Below, piece after piece: positions 36,901 to 45,675 of a DNA stretch of 64,000 nt. Every line of letters starts with the position of its first letter. Position 1 is the first letter of the stretch. Source of the stretch: Corticium candelabrum (taxonomy: Eukaryota > Porifera > Homoscleromorpha > Homosclerophorida > Plakinidae); NCBI RefSeq assembly GCF_963422355.1, contig NC_085093.1, positions 8,444,618 to 8,508,617 on the forward strand, read 5' to 3'. The position numbers and the translations under genes are program-made. The notes below the pieces were generated by a model. It saw only the letters and a program-made list of their open reading frames with translations, made no database searches and was not told the DNA's origin.

Positions 36901-38288
36901 TTAGGTAAGACCGGAATAAATAGCCCTAACTAAGCATAGTCATTTTTATGCTTCGAGAAGTAACTAAAAATTTGTAGGTTGAGGTTAAGAGCTGGTTTGA
37001 CGCTTATTACAATGTAGGCTCACCAGTCGCTCATTCACTTGCAATCCGACAGTCGACCATGCCCCTGTCAGAGAGAACTCTTCACGGGCAACATGTGAAG
37101 ATAACTGGCTACGCCCCTGGATTTAGTCACACAATTAGGGGAAACTAGCTATTCAGGATTTGTGTAGTTTCTACCAAATAACGTCAGTATGTACACCGGA
37201 ATTTGTGTTAATTAACTTAATTAATTTGTTTGGGTAAAGAATGGGTCAATCACCAGTGATGTGATGCAAACTTTGTGAATCACCAAGCACATATTATTAT
37301 TAAATTACTTATTATAAAACGTAGATGAATAACGGAGTTATCTTTAATTAAACGTTTCAAAATCAGTAATTACTTAAATGAAACGAAGTGTTTTATATGT
37401 CATGTAGATTGACAAATTCAAATGTACATGGATTATGTATTATTTACATTTTGTTTGCACTGTGTTCCATTTTCACGTTTAATAAATATAACTTTTCAAT
37501 TAAATCCTCAATGATATCGATTCACATTATTTTAACCGCGCATTTTGTTGCAGAAACATGATTTTTTTTCTGTTTCTCTCTTAAGGTTAAAGATGTTGGA
37601 ATACTGCACCTTGACCAGAGACAACACATTTTGGTTTCTAACAGTCACATTCACTGGGATCCTGAGTTGCGAGATGTGAAGCTTGTGCAGTCAATGCTTC
37701 TTGTACATGAAATTCATCAGATAGCAAAACAGGCAATTGTTTGCATTATGTAGAAATTGTTTTATGATAATGAACTCTTCTTAGGTGGCAACTGAAAGGG
37801 GTATTGGAATGCAGGTATCAGGAAGTAGTGAGGCTCTTCCAAAAGGTTTGAACATCCCACTTGTTATGTGCTGTGATCTCAATTCTCTCCCGGATTCCGG
37901 CGTTGTTGAGTACCTTACAACTGGACGTGTTCGAAGTGATCATCCTGACTTTCAAAAAAGTCTCAAATACCAAGGCTTCCTACAACGTTTCATGGATAGA
38001 AAGCACAACCACTCTCCCACATCCTCAGGCTATGTTAAACATCCTTTCAACCTTGCTAGTGTTTACAATGGCCATGATATTCCCTTCACAAACTTTACGT
38101 ATGACTTTACTGGCATCATTGACTATGTCGTGTACACAAAAGATTTGCTTGCTCCGCTTGGTTTTCTGGGAAAGGTTAGTGAAGAATGGTTGACCCAAAA
38201 TAAGATTATTGCATATCCTCATCCACATTTTTCGTCTGACCACATTCCACTGCTGACTGAATTTGAAGTTGTTGCAGACCAGTGCTGA
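19174..38288 (+). CDS. CNOT6: CCR4-NOT complex deadenylase subunit CNOT6 (CCR4)
   Basis: The 3' poly(A) exonuclease of the cytoplasmic CCR4-NOT complex shortens mRNA tails. Exons: 19174-19663, 26238-26303, 26363-26520, 29528-29682, 29748-29874, 37586-37732 and 37785-38288. All phases agree and give 548 residues, close to the vertebrate length of about 557. Exon 1 holds the leucine-rich repeats that bind the NOT scaffold ([30 protein letters not shown]). The rest is the endonuclease/exonuclease/phosphatase fold: [20 protein letters not shown], the metal-binding Glu right after DIISLQ at the exon 3/4 junction, [20 protein letters not shown] and the catalytic SDH (FSSDHIPLL). All expected catalytic residues are present. 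The last intron has a GC donor. Large introns (6.6, 3.0 and 7.7 kb) are filled with transposons; the other three are 52-65 bp. CNOT6 and CNOT6L are not distinguishable; basal animals have one such gene. Confidence 0.97.
19664..20320. other. CNOT6 intron 1, left part
   Basis: A short CAGGCAGACAGG-type repeat lies at 19725-19755. No coding sequence or other element is recognised before the TIR element that starts at 20321. Confidence 0.5.
20321..21105. mobile_element. MITE with 5-bp target duplication CCAAG
   Basis: The element begins GGCGTATTTGTTTGGGAC and ends with the near-exact reverse complement. CCAAG flanks it at 20316-20320 and 21106-21110. The 785-bp interior is non-coding, with repeated CTATCC/CTTTCC pyrimidine motifs near the right end. 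It lies in CNOT6 intron 1. Confidence 0.9.
21106..21917. other. CNOT6 intron 1, nothing recognised
   Basis: No coding frame, inverted repeat or tandem repeat stands out in this stretch. Confidence 0.4.
21918..22570 (+). repeat. GT-headed interspersed repeat, copy 2
   Basis: A GT-rich tract with GC interruptions (about 21928-22068) leads into ATCTCCAAGAAGGACGAGTC and then a body containing CGGATCTTCACCAAATTTAAA, ATAACCGGGTC and AACGTCTTCGAAG, all of which have counterparts in the copies at 36290 and 1239. A partial duplicate of the later part follows at 22610-22710 (CACCTGTTCATCGCAATG, TCTTCGAACTAAGG). It is non-coding and in CNOT6 intron 1. Confidence 0.65.
22711..24317. other. CNOT6 intron 1, mostly unrecognised
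   Basis: At 23270-23620 an imperfect inverted similarity (CCCAATCATGAT at the left, ATCATGATCTGATCC at the right, with GGCCGT/CGGC ends) hints at another decayed TIR element, but it is weak. No coding exon is seen. Confidence 0.3.
24318..25471. mobile_element. TIR element enclosing RecQ-like helicase sequence
   Basis: About 95 bp at each end match in reverse complement with few changes: AGGGCATGCCTAGCC and CTTGACAGGTATATGGGGTC at the left, mirrored by GACCCCATATACCTGTCACG and GGCTAGGGCGTGCCT at the right. The 1.15-kb unit contains a broken helicase frame on the minus strand. Target duplication is not clear. Either an element captured a helicase domain, or this is an internally deleted autonomous element that normally encodes a helicase. 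Confidence 0.8.
24542..24982 (-). pseudogene. RecQ-type ATP-dependent helicase fragment
   Basis: The frame shows a Walker A block [11 protein letters not shown] followed at the right distance by [14 protein letters not shown] (helicase motif Ia) and a further conserved stretch VVFGSPQML. These are hallmarks of the N-terminal RecA-like half of RecQ helicases. The DEAH motif and the whole second RecA domain are missing, and the upstream part is broken by stops. It lies between the long terminal repeats of the surrounding element, antisense to CNOT6. Not a functional gene. Confidence 0.85.
25623..25979. mobile_element. pogo/Tigger-like MITE, TA target duplication
   Basis: A 357-bp element begins CAGTAGACCCCC and ends GAGGGTCTACTG, flanked by TA on both sides (25621-25622 and 25980-25981). 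CAGTAG...-type ends with a TA duplication are typical of the pogo/Tigger branch of Tc1/mariner (family knowledge). It is non-coding. Confidence 0.85.
26521..29527. other. CNOT6 intron 3
   Basis: No recognisable gene. Around 27745-27860 there are repeated AGTTCGAACTG/AGTTCTAGAACTG motifs. At 29050-29130 a short drifting repeat of GTA-CA-TTAGT-GCC units occurs. At 29207-29260, GGCTGATTCACACTGAACACG followed by ACGTAACG repeats resembles one terminus of a TIR element, but its partner was not found. Confidence 0.35.
30524..30629 (+). other. Possible cryptic exon in CNOT6 intron 5
   Basis: A 106-base open stretch lies between an acceptor-like ACTAAG and a good donor (CAAGTAAGC). It reads as an acidic then Ser/Thr-rich peptide. 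Its length is not a multiple of three, so inclusion in CNOT6 (phase 0 on both sides) would shift the frame. It could be a poison exon, part of another gene, or chance. The rest of 29875-31811 shows nothing recognisable. Confidence 0.2.
32069..32270 (+). pseudogene. THAP-type zinc finger remnant
   Basis: The frame begins [15 protein letters not shown] and continues to [12 protein letters not shown], matching the C2CH THAP start (C-x4-C). A one-step frameshift near 32155 is needed to reach the second metal pair VCSSRH near 32262. The spacing of the two halves fits a THAP domain of about 70 residues. It probably came from the transposase of the surrounding element. Confidence 0.85.
32440..33380 (+). 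other. Interior of the THAP element, unrecognised frames
   Basis: Several moderate frames (32683-32982, 33012-33290) show no motif I can name. A hydrophobic stretch [21 protein letters not shown] occurs in one frame near 32870-32930. They may be eroded transposase or unrelated filler. Confidence 0.3.
33560..36190 (+). mobile_element. Truncated Ty3/gypsy retrotransposon in CNOT6 intron 5
   Basis: Order along the plus strand: a TGGCGATGAGGA stretch typical of the primer-binding/gag-start region, a gag-like frame (33937-34221), two CCHC knuckles near 34195-34305 ([14 protein letters not shown] is the second), aspartic protease (34410-34769: VDTGAS and LLGRDWL), reverse transcriptase (about 34880-35480: [20 protein letters not shown]) and RNase H (about 35690-36050: a [13 protein letters not shown] block). 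Stops and frameshifts are frequent, and the YLDD box is split by a frameshift near 35320. No integrase and no LTR pair were found; the element ends where the GT-headed repeat begins. Sense orientation relative to CNOT6. Confidence 0.92.
34410..34769 (+). pseudogene. Retropepsin domain of the Ty3/gypsy element
   Basis: This is the best-preserved frame of the element: 119 codons with the active-site triad VDTGAS near residue 28, a flap region, and the second hydrophobic motif LLGRDWL near residue 95. It lies directly after the zinc knuckles and before the RT, as in gag-pol of this family. It has no host function that can be inferred. Confidence 0.88.
36290..37236 (+). repeat. GT-headed interspersed repeat, copy 3, split by a MITE
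   Basis: A short GT tract (36294-36316) is followed by GGATATCTCCAAAACTGCAG, GGATTTTCACCAAATCTGAAA, TATATCCGGGTCCTTAAGG and GAATGTTGAAATAGCTGTGAC. The MITE at 36643-37119 then interrupts. The repeat resumes with GATTTAGTCACACAATTAGG and ends at GGTAAAGAATGGGTC. Copy 1 at 1239-1692 has the same order without the MITE. Confidence 0.75.
36643..37119. mobile_element. MITE with CAGGGGCGTAGCCAG ends and GATTT duplication
   Basis: A 477-bp element begins CAGGGGCGTAGCCAGG and ends ACTGGCTACGCCCCTG. GATTT precedes (36638-36642) and follows (37120-37124). Comparison with the uninterrupted copy of the host repeat at about 1570 (TTGATTAGGTCACACA) supports a clean insertion. No transposase is encoded. 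Confidence 0.9.
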
Positions 38289-38380
38289 TGAGATAGGCTG
38301 TGATAACTCTAAAACTGCCGTTTGAGCGTGTGTGACTTTCTTTTTTGCTATTTCAATGTCTGAATAGTATGCAATAGTTT

Positions 38381-38816
38381 TTATCCTTTTTCAATGGTAG
38401 ATGGCAGCTGCGGAGTACTTATCAATTGCTGTACATGCGGAGTTAGCGTGTTCATATGTGAAAGTGAATTGGTGATGACAAGTGCACAGTAGTCCGCAAG
38501 TAAATCAGCTAATGCACGAGATGATGTGTGTGGTAGATGTCCTGGTGTGCATGAAGGCTTCGATCTTGTGACCCCATCATTAGCGTTCAACATGTGTTCT
38601 CTACATGCAGTGGAGATTATAACAGTTGGACACTGATCGGATGTTACTAAGTATATGTGGTATTGTTTAAAACACCTTGCTGCCCATGCAGCTAGATAAG
38701 TATAATAACTATTCCCCAGATAAGCCTTTACTAATCTAAAATTTTCATCTACTAGGTCTATACCTGGTAGCCACATTTCTCTTACTACTATTAAGCGTTC
38801 TAGTCCCTCTACAGAT
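38381..38816 (-). CDS. Candidate terminal exon of an unidentified gene
   Basis: A 145-codon minus-strand frame opens after an acceptor-like GACAACTAG (38817-38820 region) and ends in TAA 93 bp from the CNOT6 stop, so the two would be tail to tail. It reads like globular protein: RLIVVREMWLPGIDLV, then YLGNSYYTYLAAWAARCF, IYLVTSDQCPTVIISTAC, later SRALADLLADYCALVITNS. I do not recognise the family. No upstream exon on the minus strand could be placed; the neighbouring 39 kb region holds repeats. A chance frame or a transposon remnant are alternatives. Confidence 0.4.
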
Positions 38817-38905
38817 CTAGTTGTCGTGAAGGAATGCTTGCTTTGCTCTAGCTATTGTTCGAGTTCCCGACAGCATCTCTGTTCCTTCTTTGTCATTCTC
38901 GAGGT

Positions 38906-39066
38906 TTAGTCTCATTCTCAGACTCTCGTGACAAAGACTAACGTTTAGTGGCTCTGCTTTCTGTTGTATGGGAGAGGTTCAGTTAGTCTCGTTCCCAGAC
39001 TCTCGTGACAAAGAGTCGAAAGACTAACGTTTAGTGCATGGGTCTGCTTTCTGTTGTATGGGAGAT
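38906..39066 (+). repeat. Tandem duplication of about 75 bp
   Basis: Two copies share the order TTAGTCTC(A/G)TTC, CAGACTCTCGTGACAAAG, GACTAACGTTTAGTG and TCTGCTTTCTGTTGTATGGG. The second copy has an extra AGTCGAAA. CAGACTC-CGTGA resembles the termini of the hairpin elements at 48952 and 53180. Confidence 0.85.
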
Positions 39067-39796
39067 GAGATGTCTGCAGGTCTTCTTGCTCTTTCTTATT
39101 ACTTGCCAATGTCTGCTGATCTGCTTATCTTCCAGTGGTCCTGAGTTTGTCGATGTGTCTCCTGTTTCTCCTGATTGTTTCTTTGGACTGTTACGGTGTG
39201 AACGGCACTAAGTATTCTTTAAGCGTTAAGATTGTACTGTAGTTTGCAGCTGACGTCCCCCATCAAAAGCTGTTGGGGCTATGTCCGCTGGCCAGGATAG
39301 TTGTTCGATATGCTAGCAATGCTACATACGCGGAACTGTGACTTCTTGGTTAACTTTTCTTTTCCACTTTCCTTTCTGCTCTGGGGATACCTAGGATTTG
39401 ATGTTCTGTGTCTGAATCCGTATGATGAGGCAAGCATTCGAATGCGAGAGGAGAATTTGGGTCCATGCATTATCAGAGATTACCAATTCTGCATAGTATT
39501 TCGTGTCTTGCCAATATTGCTTTCAGGTTGGAAACTAAAAATTCAGAGGATGTTTCTTTCAGTAGTGTCATTGCTTCAATGTATCATATGATTCAGTCGA
39601 TCACCAGCAGGTATCTTTCAAATAGATCAACTTTGACCTTAATATTCCGGAAGCGTTGATACAATCAACCCTCTTCCTGGTTTCTTCTTTTCTGCTTTCA
39701 AATGTGTCAGGATCATCCAGCTGTTGGTTTAGGCCACCAGACCTATTCTCTTGCTCGCAGACGACATTCGTAATCTCCTAGGTAGTGCGCTGAATG

Positions 39797-40447
39797 CAGA
39801 GGCGTACCTAGGACATTGTAGGGGTCGGTTCTTTTAGTGTTCTAGTGGACCTCCCAGTCATGTATCAGTTCAACATGCTATAACTATTCAGACTAATTCT
39901 AGTGAATCTACATAGTTACCAGGTCTATTAGAAGACGTTGTAAATATATGCATAAATATAGTATACATGCACTGATATACACTGCACATTACGCGTCTTG
40001 GAGTCTAAATCTACTTCTCGAACTTGGGACCCAGGCCAGTACTTCAGCAGCTGCAGCTTTTGTTTACACAGCTGGTGCGAATATTGCATGCAGATTCACT
40101 GCAGATCCAGGATGGGCACTGGGAGCACGTATCCTGTGGCAGTAGAGATTACACTGCCAAACGAAATCCTCGGAAATTGCTGCTGCCAGACATTCAATTG
40201 CAAGATGACTTCGAAGATTCAAGGATTGACAGTGATGAATAGAATTTAAACTCTAGGTGGTTGGGTATGAGAGTAATGTAATAGTTGTATAGTTATTAGT
40301 ACAGCGAGACAGCTAAAGCTCTAATAACGAACAATAAGTGTCTAAAAATTACAATTTATATTATGTACAGAAAACAAGCGGACCTCTGACTGAAATGGGT
40401 CGATTTGTTCTCACCCCCTTCTCTGAACCCCCATAAGTATGCGCCTG
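39797..40447. mobile_element. MITE with CAGAGGCG ends and TGAATG duplication
   Basis: It begins CAGAGGCGTACCTAGG and ends with CATAAGTATGCGCCTG, whose reverse complement CAGGCGCATACTTATG is a diverged match. TGAATG flanks it at 39791-39796 and 40448-40453. The ends resemble those at 36643 and 45676, so the three may form one loose superfamily of TIRs. It is non-coding. Confidence 0.7.
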
Positions 40448-40924
40448 TGAATGTAGTCTGTTTGAAATTTCTTGGCCGGCGCAGAGCTTGCTTTAATCAG
40501 CCGCAAGCTTACAAAACATCCTGGATGCATGCATGCATGCATGTGTCTAATCTCGCAGCTATTTCGACATTGCCGTTTGGCAAAACGATCTATTCATGGG
40601 CGGTACCATCCATGATCTGTCTAGCGACAAGTCTTGCCATGGCCGAACTGGTTTTAGCTACCAATATGCACTTTCGCCAGACGCTCAATGGCAGAACTTT
40701 AATTCGTTTTAGAGGTACATGGAGCGATTAAATAAAATAAAAAAGCACTAGTGTGCTAATCCCTATATAAGCACACTACGTACAACACGGACATGCAGCT
40801 GCAAGCATGCACTGGCAATTAAGGAGCCACAAGCATTTTGGCAAGAAGAAACACAACCTCAACAATACAGTACTGTTACGCAGCTATACAGGAGGCCCAT
40901 GATTGTTTATATAGGCAAACCATA

Positions 40925-41311
40925 GATAGATATTATATATTACAATACCCTAATGCCCCAACTTTCCTTCCAACATCTCTCTTCCTAGTCAAGTAGGCAA
41001 ATCCCAACTACAAACATCTAAAACTTCTAATTGCATACGTGCATGTAACATGTTGGCGTTGTAGCATCGTAGTTTTACAGACAACTGTTCCAATATGTTC
41101 TTGAAAGCTCTAGGAAACGGTCCCACTGACTGATGATGTCTTTGAACATATTCCTTTCAAAGTCTTTAGAGTGAAAATGATATGAAGCCCAGAGATTAAA
41201 AACTAGTGGATAGAATAGACCATCTGCTGTGGTAACGTTGGCTTCATGCCTGGCATCTTTTTCACATTCTGCTGCTTCTGCTGCTGCACCAGGACTGATC
41301 GCTGCTTTCAA
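40925..41311 (-). mobile_element. LINE 3' end, inverted copy (family 2)
   Basis: The minus-strand frame at 41311-41075 contains ISPGAAAEAAECEKDARHE and GLFYPLVFNLW, the C-terminal domain that also appears at 42683-42907 on the plus strand. The 3' untranslated part down to about 40925 shares GGAAGAGAGATGTTGGAAGG and GGTATTGTAATATAT with the plus-strand copy ending at 43182. The 5' side is truncated at the (AT)n tract. Confidence 0.75.
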
Positions 41312-41372
41312 TATATATAGGAAGGCTGTAAAGAGTTACAGATTGTAACATCGAAATATCCAGGTCGACCAT

Positions 41373-41375
<3 letters not shown>

Positions 41376-41424
<49 letters not shown>
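41376..41424. repeat. (AT)n microsatellite
   Basis: An uninterrupted alternating AT tract of about 50 bases lies between the inverted LINE 3' end and the next LINE RT fragment. Confidence 0.95.
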
Positions 41425-41427
<3 letters not shown>

Positions 41428-41429
41428 CA

Positions 41430-42250
41430 GTAAACAACGGAGTGAAACAGGGCTGCGTTCTAGCACCTACTCTTTTTAGCATTTTGATTTCCGTGGTTTT
41501 AAATGATGCCTTCAAGAACATCCGAGAGGGTGTTCGAGTTGAGTTTAGAACTACTGGAGGTGTATTCAATCTCAGGCGCTTACAAGCCAAAACAAAGGTT
41601 TCTAAGAGTCTACTGAGAGAACTCTTGTTTGCTGATGATTGCGCATTAGTTGGTCACACATATGAAGACATTCAACACATTGTCAACTGTTTAGACAGAT
41701 CAACTAAACGTTTTGGCTTGAGTGTCAGCTTGAAAAAGACAGAAGTGCTTTTTCAACCATGTCCAGGCTTAAACTATAATCCTTTTCCACTTATGATTGG
41801 TGATCACCCATTGTCTTATGTCAGCAATTTCAAGTATTTGGGTAGTTTCCTTTCGAATAATGCAACTGTTGATGCAGAAGTCTCTCATAGGATATCAAAG
41901 GCCAGTGTTGCTTTTGGTAATTAAATTGTACAACAGACTCTGGCAAATGCATGAAATCAAACTGACCACGAAGGTTGCAGTTTACAAAGCAGTAGTCTTA
42001 TCAGTTCTATTGTACGGATGCGAGTCATGGACCCTTCTTCGTCGTAACCTCAAAAGTTTGGAGAGTTTTCATCTGCGATCTCTTCTCCGCATATGTGGAA
42101 TCCAGTGGACTGACTATATACCCAACACAGAAGTATTATCTCGTTGTAACATCAGTGGCATTGAATCTTTTGTTATGAAATGCCAATTTCGCTGGGCTGG
42201 TCACATGTCTCGAATAGACAGCTCAAGACCATTTACTCTGTCTTCTTCCC
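41430..42250 (+). pseudogene. Non-LTR reverse transcriptase fragment (RTE/Jockey-like, family 4)
   Basis: The frame opens within RT motif B (GVKQGCVLAPTLFS) and continues to motif C (ELLFADDCALVGHT), LSVSLKKTEVLFQP and FKYLGSFLS. After a frameshift near 41920 come VLSVLLYGCESWTLLRR and FRWAGHMSRI. The order is that of a widespread animal LINE RT family. The fragment is 5'-truncated at the AT tract and is joined at about 42250 to sequence of a different LINE. Confidence 0.88.
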
Positions 42251-42259
42251 AACATAACG

Positions 42260-43182
42260 TTTCGAAATGGGGACAACCAGTCAACATCAGTTTCAAATCA
42301 TGCTGGATTCCAATTTATATTCTTCTCTCAAGGAGTCCGCCAACATTCGTGATCGCGCTCGACTTAACACTGTTTCAAGTCAACACGCCAGTGCATGGTT
42401 GCGGGCAATCCCCAACCCCAACTTAGGCCTCGCCATGCCTAGCATGGAGTTCATCGTAGCTTTACGGATCTGGCTGGGAATTCCAGTGTTTCCATCAGCG
42501 CCTGCCACCGAGCGATGTACATATGGTGCAATCATCGATAAGTTTGGAGACCACCTACTTGGATGCAACCAGGAACAGAAGTTCAGAATAAAACATCACA
42601 ATGCCCTATGTGAAGTAATTTTTAATGCAGTTCTAGTAGATGATGCTCATTGTCGTCGTGAGATAAAAATGCAACAGCACTTGTGAAACAAGACCAGGAG
42701 ATGTTTTTCATCCTGACTTTGAACAAGGTCTGTCAACTTACTTTGTCCTTACCGTTCGGAATTCTTTACAGCCTTCTTACCGTGTCAAAGCAGCCAGTCA
42801 CCCAGGAGCAGCAGCTGAAGTCGGAGAGATTGAAAGAGATCAGAAGCATGGATGGTATAGTCTCACAGTCCGGTGGTGTATTTCACCCCTTGTGGTTGAA
42901 ACTTTAGGTCTTTGGTCACCAAGTAGCCTGGAGTTTTAAAAGTGATTGCACGTAGAACATCATTCCATAACAATTCGTCTATTAGTCAGTCTGTATGTAA
43001 TTTGCACCAGCAACTGTCTGTCAAATTGCGGCTTTTTAATGCAAGAATGTTGATAGCCAGATTAGCACTGGAAAGTAGAGTTGGTCCTGATTGGGACCTG
43101 TAAATATATGATATTATATATATACTTGACTTGGGAGAGATGTTGGGAGGGAAGTTGAGTATTGGGTATTGTAAAATATATC
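42260..43182 (+). mobile_element. LINE 3' end, plus-strand copy (family 2)
   Basis: Frames 42267-42686 and 42683-42907 read ASAWLRAIPNPNLGLAMP, FGDHLLGCNQ, then a region with TYFVLTVRNSLQPSY in another frame and the terminal domain. Coding ends near 43100 and a 3' untranslated region follows to about 43182. Frameshifts show it is dead. The last part matches, inverted, 40925-41311. Confidence 0.82.
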
Positions 43183-44097
43183 TAAACATGTATATACATG
43201 TATATATACTCGTCTAGGTGAACACAATCAAGCCCTAAAAACGTCACTAGACACATGCATATGTGCAAGCACGCCAACACATGTCTAAACAGCTGGCTGA
43301 GAAAGGTCAGGCAGTCCTATCATCAATAAAAGAAAATCAGGATTTACCTTAATTAATTAAAACGACTAACATAGCCCTAGCGCATGCGCTTAGGGTTAAT
43401 GTACACTTAATAACGTGCGCTACATCTCCCGCCCTTTAGCGCGGGCTAAGCCAGACCGGTAATTCTATACCCCTGCTATTACAACATCTGCTTACACATC
43501 CGGGCCCAGACAGCCCCGGATCTAGATATGCAACGTCAAGCTACTACACTCCCTCCCTATCTGTCTGGTGGTTTGATCAGTCTCTTTGAACGTCTTAACT
43601 GTTTTAATTTTGGCCTATCAAAATTCAGCTGAGGACACTCCGGTTGTGGTGTGCATGATGTTGTGCGGCATGCAAACCAAAAACGAGCAATCCATTTTTT
43701 TCCACCGTACCTGCTGTCATCTTCTTGACTCGATTAAGCCTTGAATGTCGTTCTGCTATGCATATACATCCACGTATATCTACAATTCAAGTATTCGAAG
43801 TCTATAAATGAAAAGACGTAAGTGAAGTTTCTCTATATCGATACCCATTGACAGCTAGATTCTGATTATCTGTGTAGTAAATCTTCAACTGCTATACGTT
43901 CACGTTCAATGCTATTTTGTGCAAGAATTGCAAATTTACTGAGTCTCCCGTCAATTTAGCAATTCTGCGTGAAGAATCATCACGACATCGACGTGTGAGA
44001 GCTGGTGATGGTGGCACCTGTAGCTACGTGTGTCAGCATGTTGTTCACCTGACATCACTACTAGGTCAACCGAGGTCACTGGACTTGCACGGGGCTT
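43183..44097. promoter_or_regulatory. Upstream region of the transporter gene
   Basis: GC-rich palindromic motifs occur (GCGCATGCGCT near 43381, CCCGCCCTTTAGCGCGGGC near 43430, ATCCGGG...CCCCGGAT near 43498-43521). No repeat or upstream exon is identified. Promoter and 5' untranslated region are inferred from position only. Confidence 0.35.
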
Positions 44098-45504
44098 ATG
44101 GCAAGAGAGCAAGTGGTAGAGACGAGTTGTGAAAGGGCTTCTCTTCTTGATGCAACGTCTGATCAGCACCGACTGTCGTCGGAGCTAGCTCCCAAACGAA
44201 CATGGCCGTGGAAGAGAATTGTTTTGCTATTAGCGGTGATGATTATTCGCACAGTAATCGCGATGTCTGCTACCGTTCTTACACCGTTCTATCCGCAAGT
44301 CACATACAAATGGAATAAGAAAGAAGAAGCTAGCAAATTCACTGGTTATCTGCTCGGAGGTGTTTTGATGTTGAACGTTGTGTCGGGTGTTTTTGTCGGT
44401 CAGTGGGGAATTCAGCAAATCGGATCTAAATTTTGGGTAGTCAATGGTCTCTTTCTCTCCGGGGGATGTGCATTCCTGTTCAGTGCTTTGCACTATGCGT
44501 CTACGTGGGATCATTTTTACGGCTTGTCCATTGCTGTGGGACTTGTCTGGGGATTTGGCGGAGGAGGGACAGACGTGGCTGCGGTGGCAATCGGCACAAC
44601 ACGCTTTCGTAAACACATTGGTTTGACAGTTGGTGCTCTGGAAATGGGACTGGCATTGGGTATTACTATTGGACCTTTCCTTGGAGGAGTTCTTTATCAG
44701 ACAGGTGGATTTATGCTCCCTCTTATAGTTATTGGAATTCTGACATGGAGCCTGGCTGTGGTGTCTTTCATTTTCTTGCCTGCAAATGGAAAGACAAATA
44801 GGCGACCGTCAAGCAGAAGTAGATCTGAATCGACTTTGAGTATGGAGTTAGCTAAGGAGACGCTAGTGTCAGTGGCCTCGCTATTCAAGAATATCTGGAT
44901 TGTTTTCACATGTCTGACGGTATTTTTTATCAACAGTGTGAGAGGTCTGCTGGCCGCCGCACTCGGTGCATTTCTGGATCAGCAATACCAGTTGTCTCCA
45001 GAAAATATCGGATTCTTTTTCATGGTTGCAGCTGGTACTAATGCATTGTTTGCAGCTCCATCTGGGAAGCTGGCAGACAAGATTGGACCTCGGTGGTGTA
45101 TTCACTTTGGTATACTCTTAGTGGGTGGGGGATGTTTTATTATGGTATTTGGTGATTCCACGGGTATGGAATTTGGAGCTATGGTTGTTATTGGTGCTGG
45201 GTGCGGTTTGGCACTAGGAACTGCTCTAGCTCATATCTCGAAAGAATGTCTAGAACCAGGAGTTGCGAGGTCAGAACAATTAATGGGTCTTCTCACTGGG
45301 ATTTTAGCGTTCTTCTCTGCATTTGGTCTTGTAACTGGAAGTGTTGCCGGTGGTTTGTTGTCTACAGAATTTGGGTTTCGAACAGCTGGTTTGATTTGGG
45401 CATGTTGTTGTTCAGGGTGGGGTGTTTTGTATTGTCTTGCACATGTCTTCTGCTCGTTTCGTAGCTCTAGCCGCTGCTACAAAGATAGAATTATAGATGA
45501 ATAA
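44098..45504 (+). CDS. Major facilitator transporter, SLC18B1-like
   Basis: A single-exon frame of 468 residues encodes a typical 12-helix MFS protein. After a 35-residue cytoplasmic N-terminus the helices start at IVLLLAVMIIRTVIAMSAT. Recognisable blocks are the GYLLGGVLMLNVVSGVFVG helix, LEMGLALGITIGPFLGGVLY (the helix 4-5 motif), a Ser/Arg-rich central loop (residues about 232-250, RRPSSRSRSESTLSME), LADKIGPRWCIHFG (MFS motif A equivalent in the second half) and the last helices. The arrangement resembles SLC18B1, a vesicular polyamine transporter in mammals; substrate here is inferred at best. The ATG at 44098 is the first in a frame that fits the N-terminus. AATAAA overlaps the stop codon at 45500-45505. 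No introns, unlike most neighbours. Confidence 0.9.
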   Translation: MAREQVVETSCERASLLDATSDQHRLSSELAPKRTWPWKRIVLLLAVMIIRTVIAMSATVLTPFYPQVTYKWNKKEEASKFTGYLLGGVLMLNVVSGVFVGQWGIQQIGSKFWVVNGLFLSGGCAFLFSALHYASTWDHFYGLSIAVGLVWGFGGGGTDVAAVAIGTTRFRKHIGLTVGALEMGLALGITIGPFLGGVLYQTGGFMLPLIVIGILTWSLAVVSFIFLPANGKTNRRPSSRSRSESTLSMELAKETLVSVASLFKNIWIVFTCLTVFFINSVRGLLAAALGAFLDQQYQLSPENIGFFFMVAAGTNALFAAPSGKLADKIGPRWCIHFGILLVGGGCFIMVFGDSTGMEFGAMVVIGAGCGLALGTALAHISKECLEPGVARSEQLMGLLTGILAFFSAFGLVTGSVAGGLLSTEFGFRTAGLIWACCCSGWGVLYCLAHVFCSFRSSSRCYKDRIIDE

Positions 45505-45505
45505 A
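45500..45505 (+). terminator. Candidate poly(A) signal overlapping the stop codon
   Basis: AATAAA includes the last base pair of the Glu codon and the TAA stop of the transporter gene. If used, the 3' untranslated region would be very short. No stronger signal is obvious in the next 100 bases. Confidence 0.35.
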
Positions 45506-45675
45506 ACTAGAGTCTAGAATCTTGTAGATCTTGTTACGTGTGTCTCGACAATCCACAAGTTTATTGTCACGTTGTGATTGCGATAAAGTCGTTTCGTTGC
45601 ATGGGCTTTCAAAATTGAGCTAGTTGTACAAAGGCCACACCTTGGTAGTACAAATACCGAAACCATGCATGCATG

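Noticed and set aside
41797..42426. 209-codon plus-strand frame as a separate gene
   Set aside because: It is the frameshifted continuation of the LINE reverse transcriptase at 41430.
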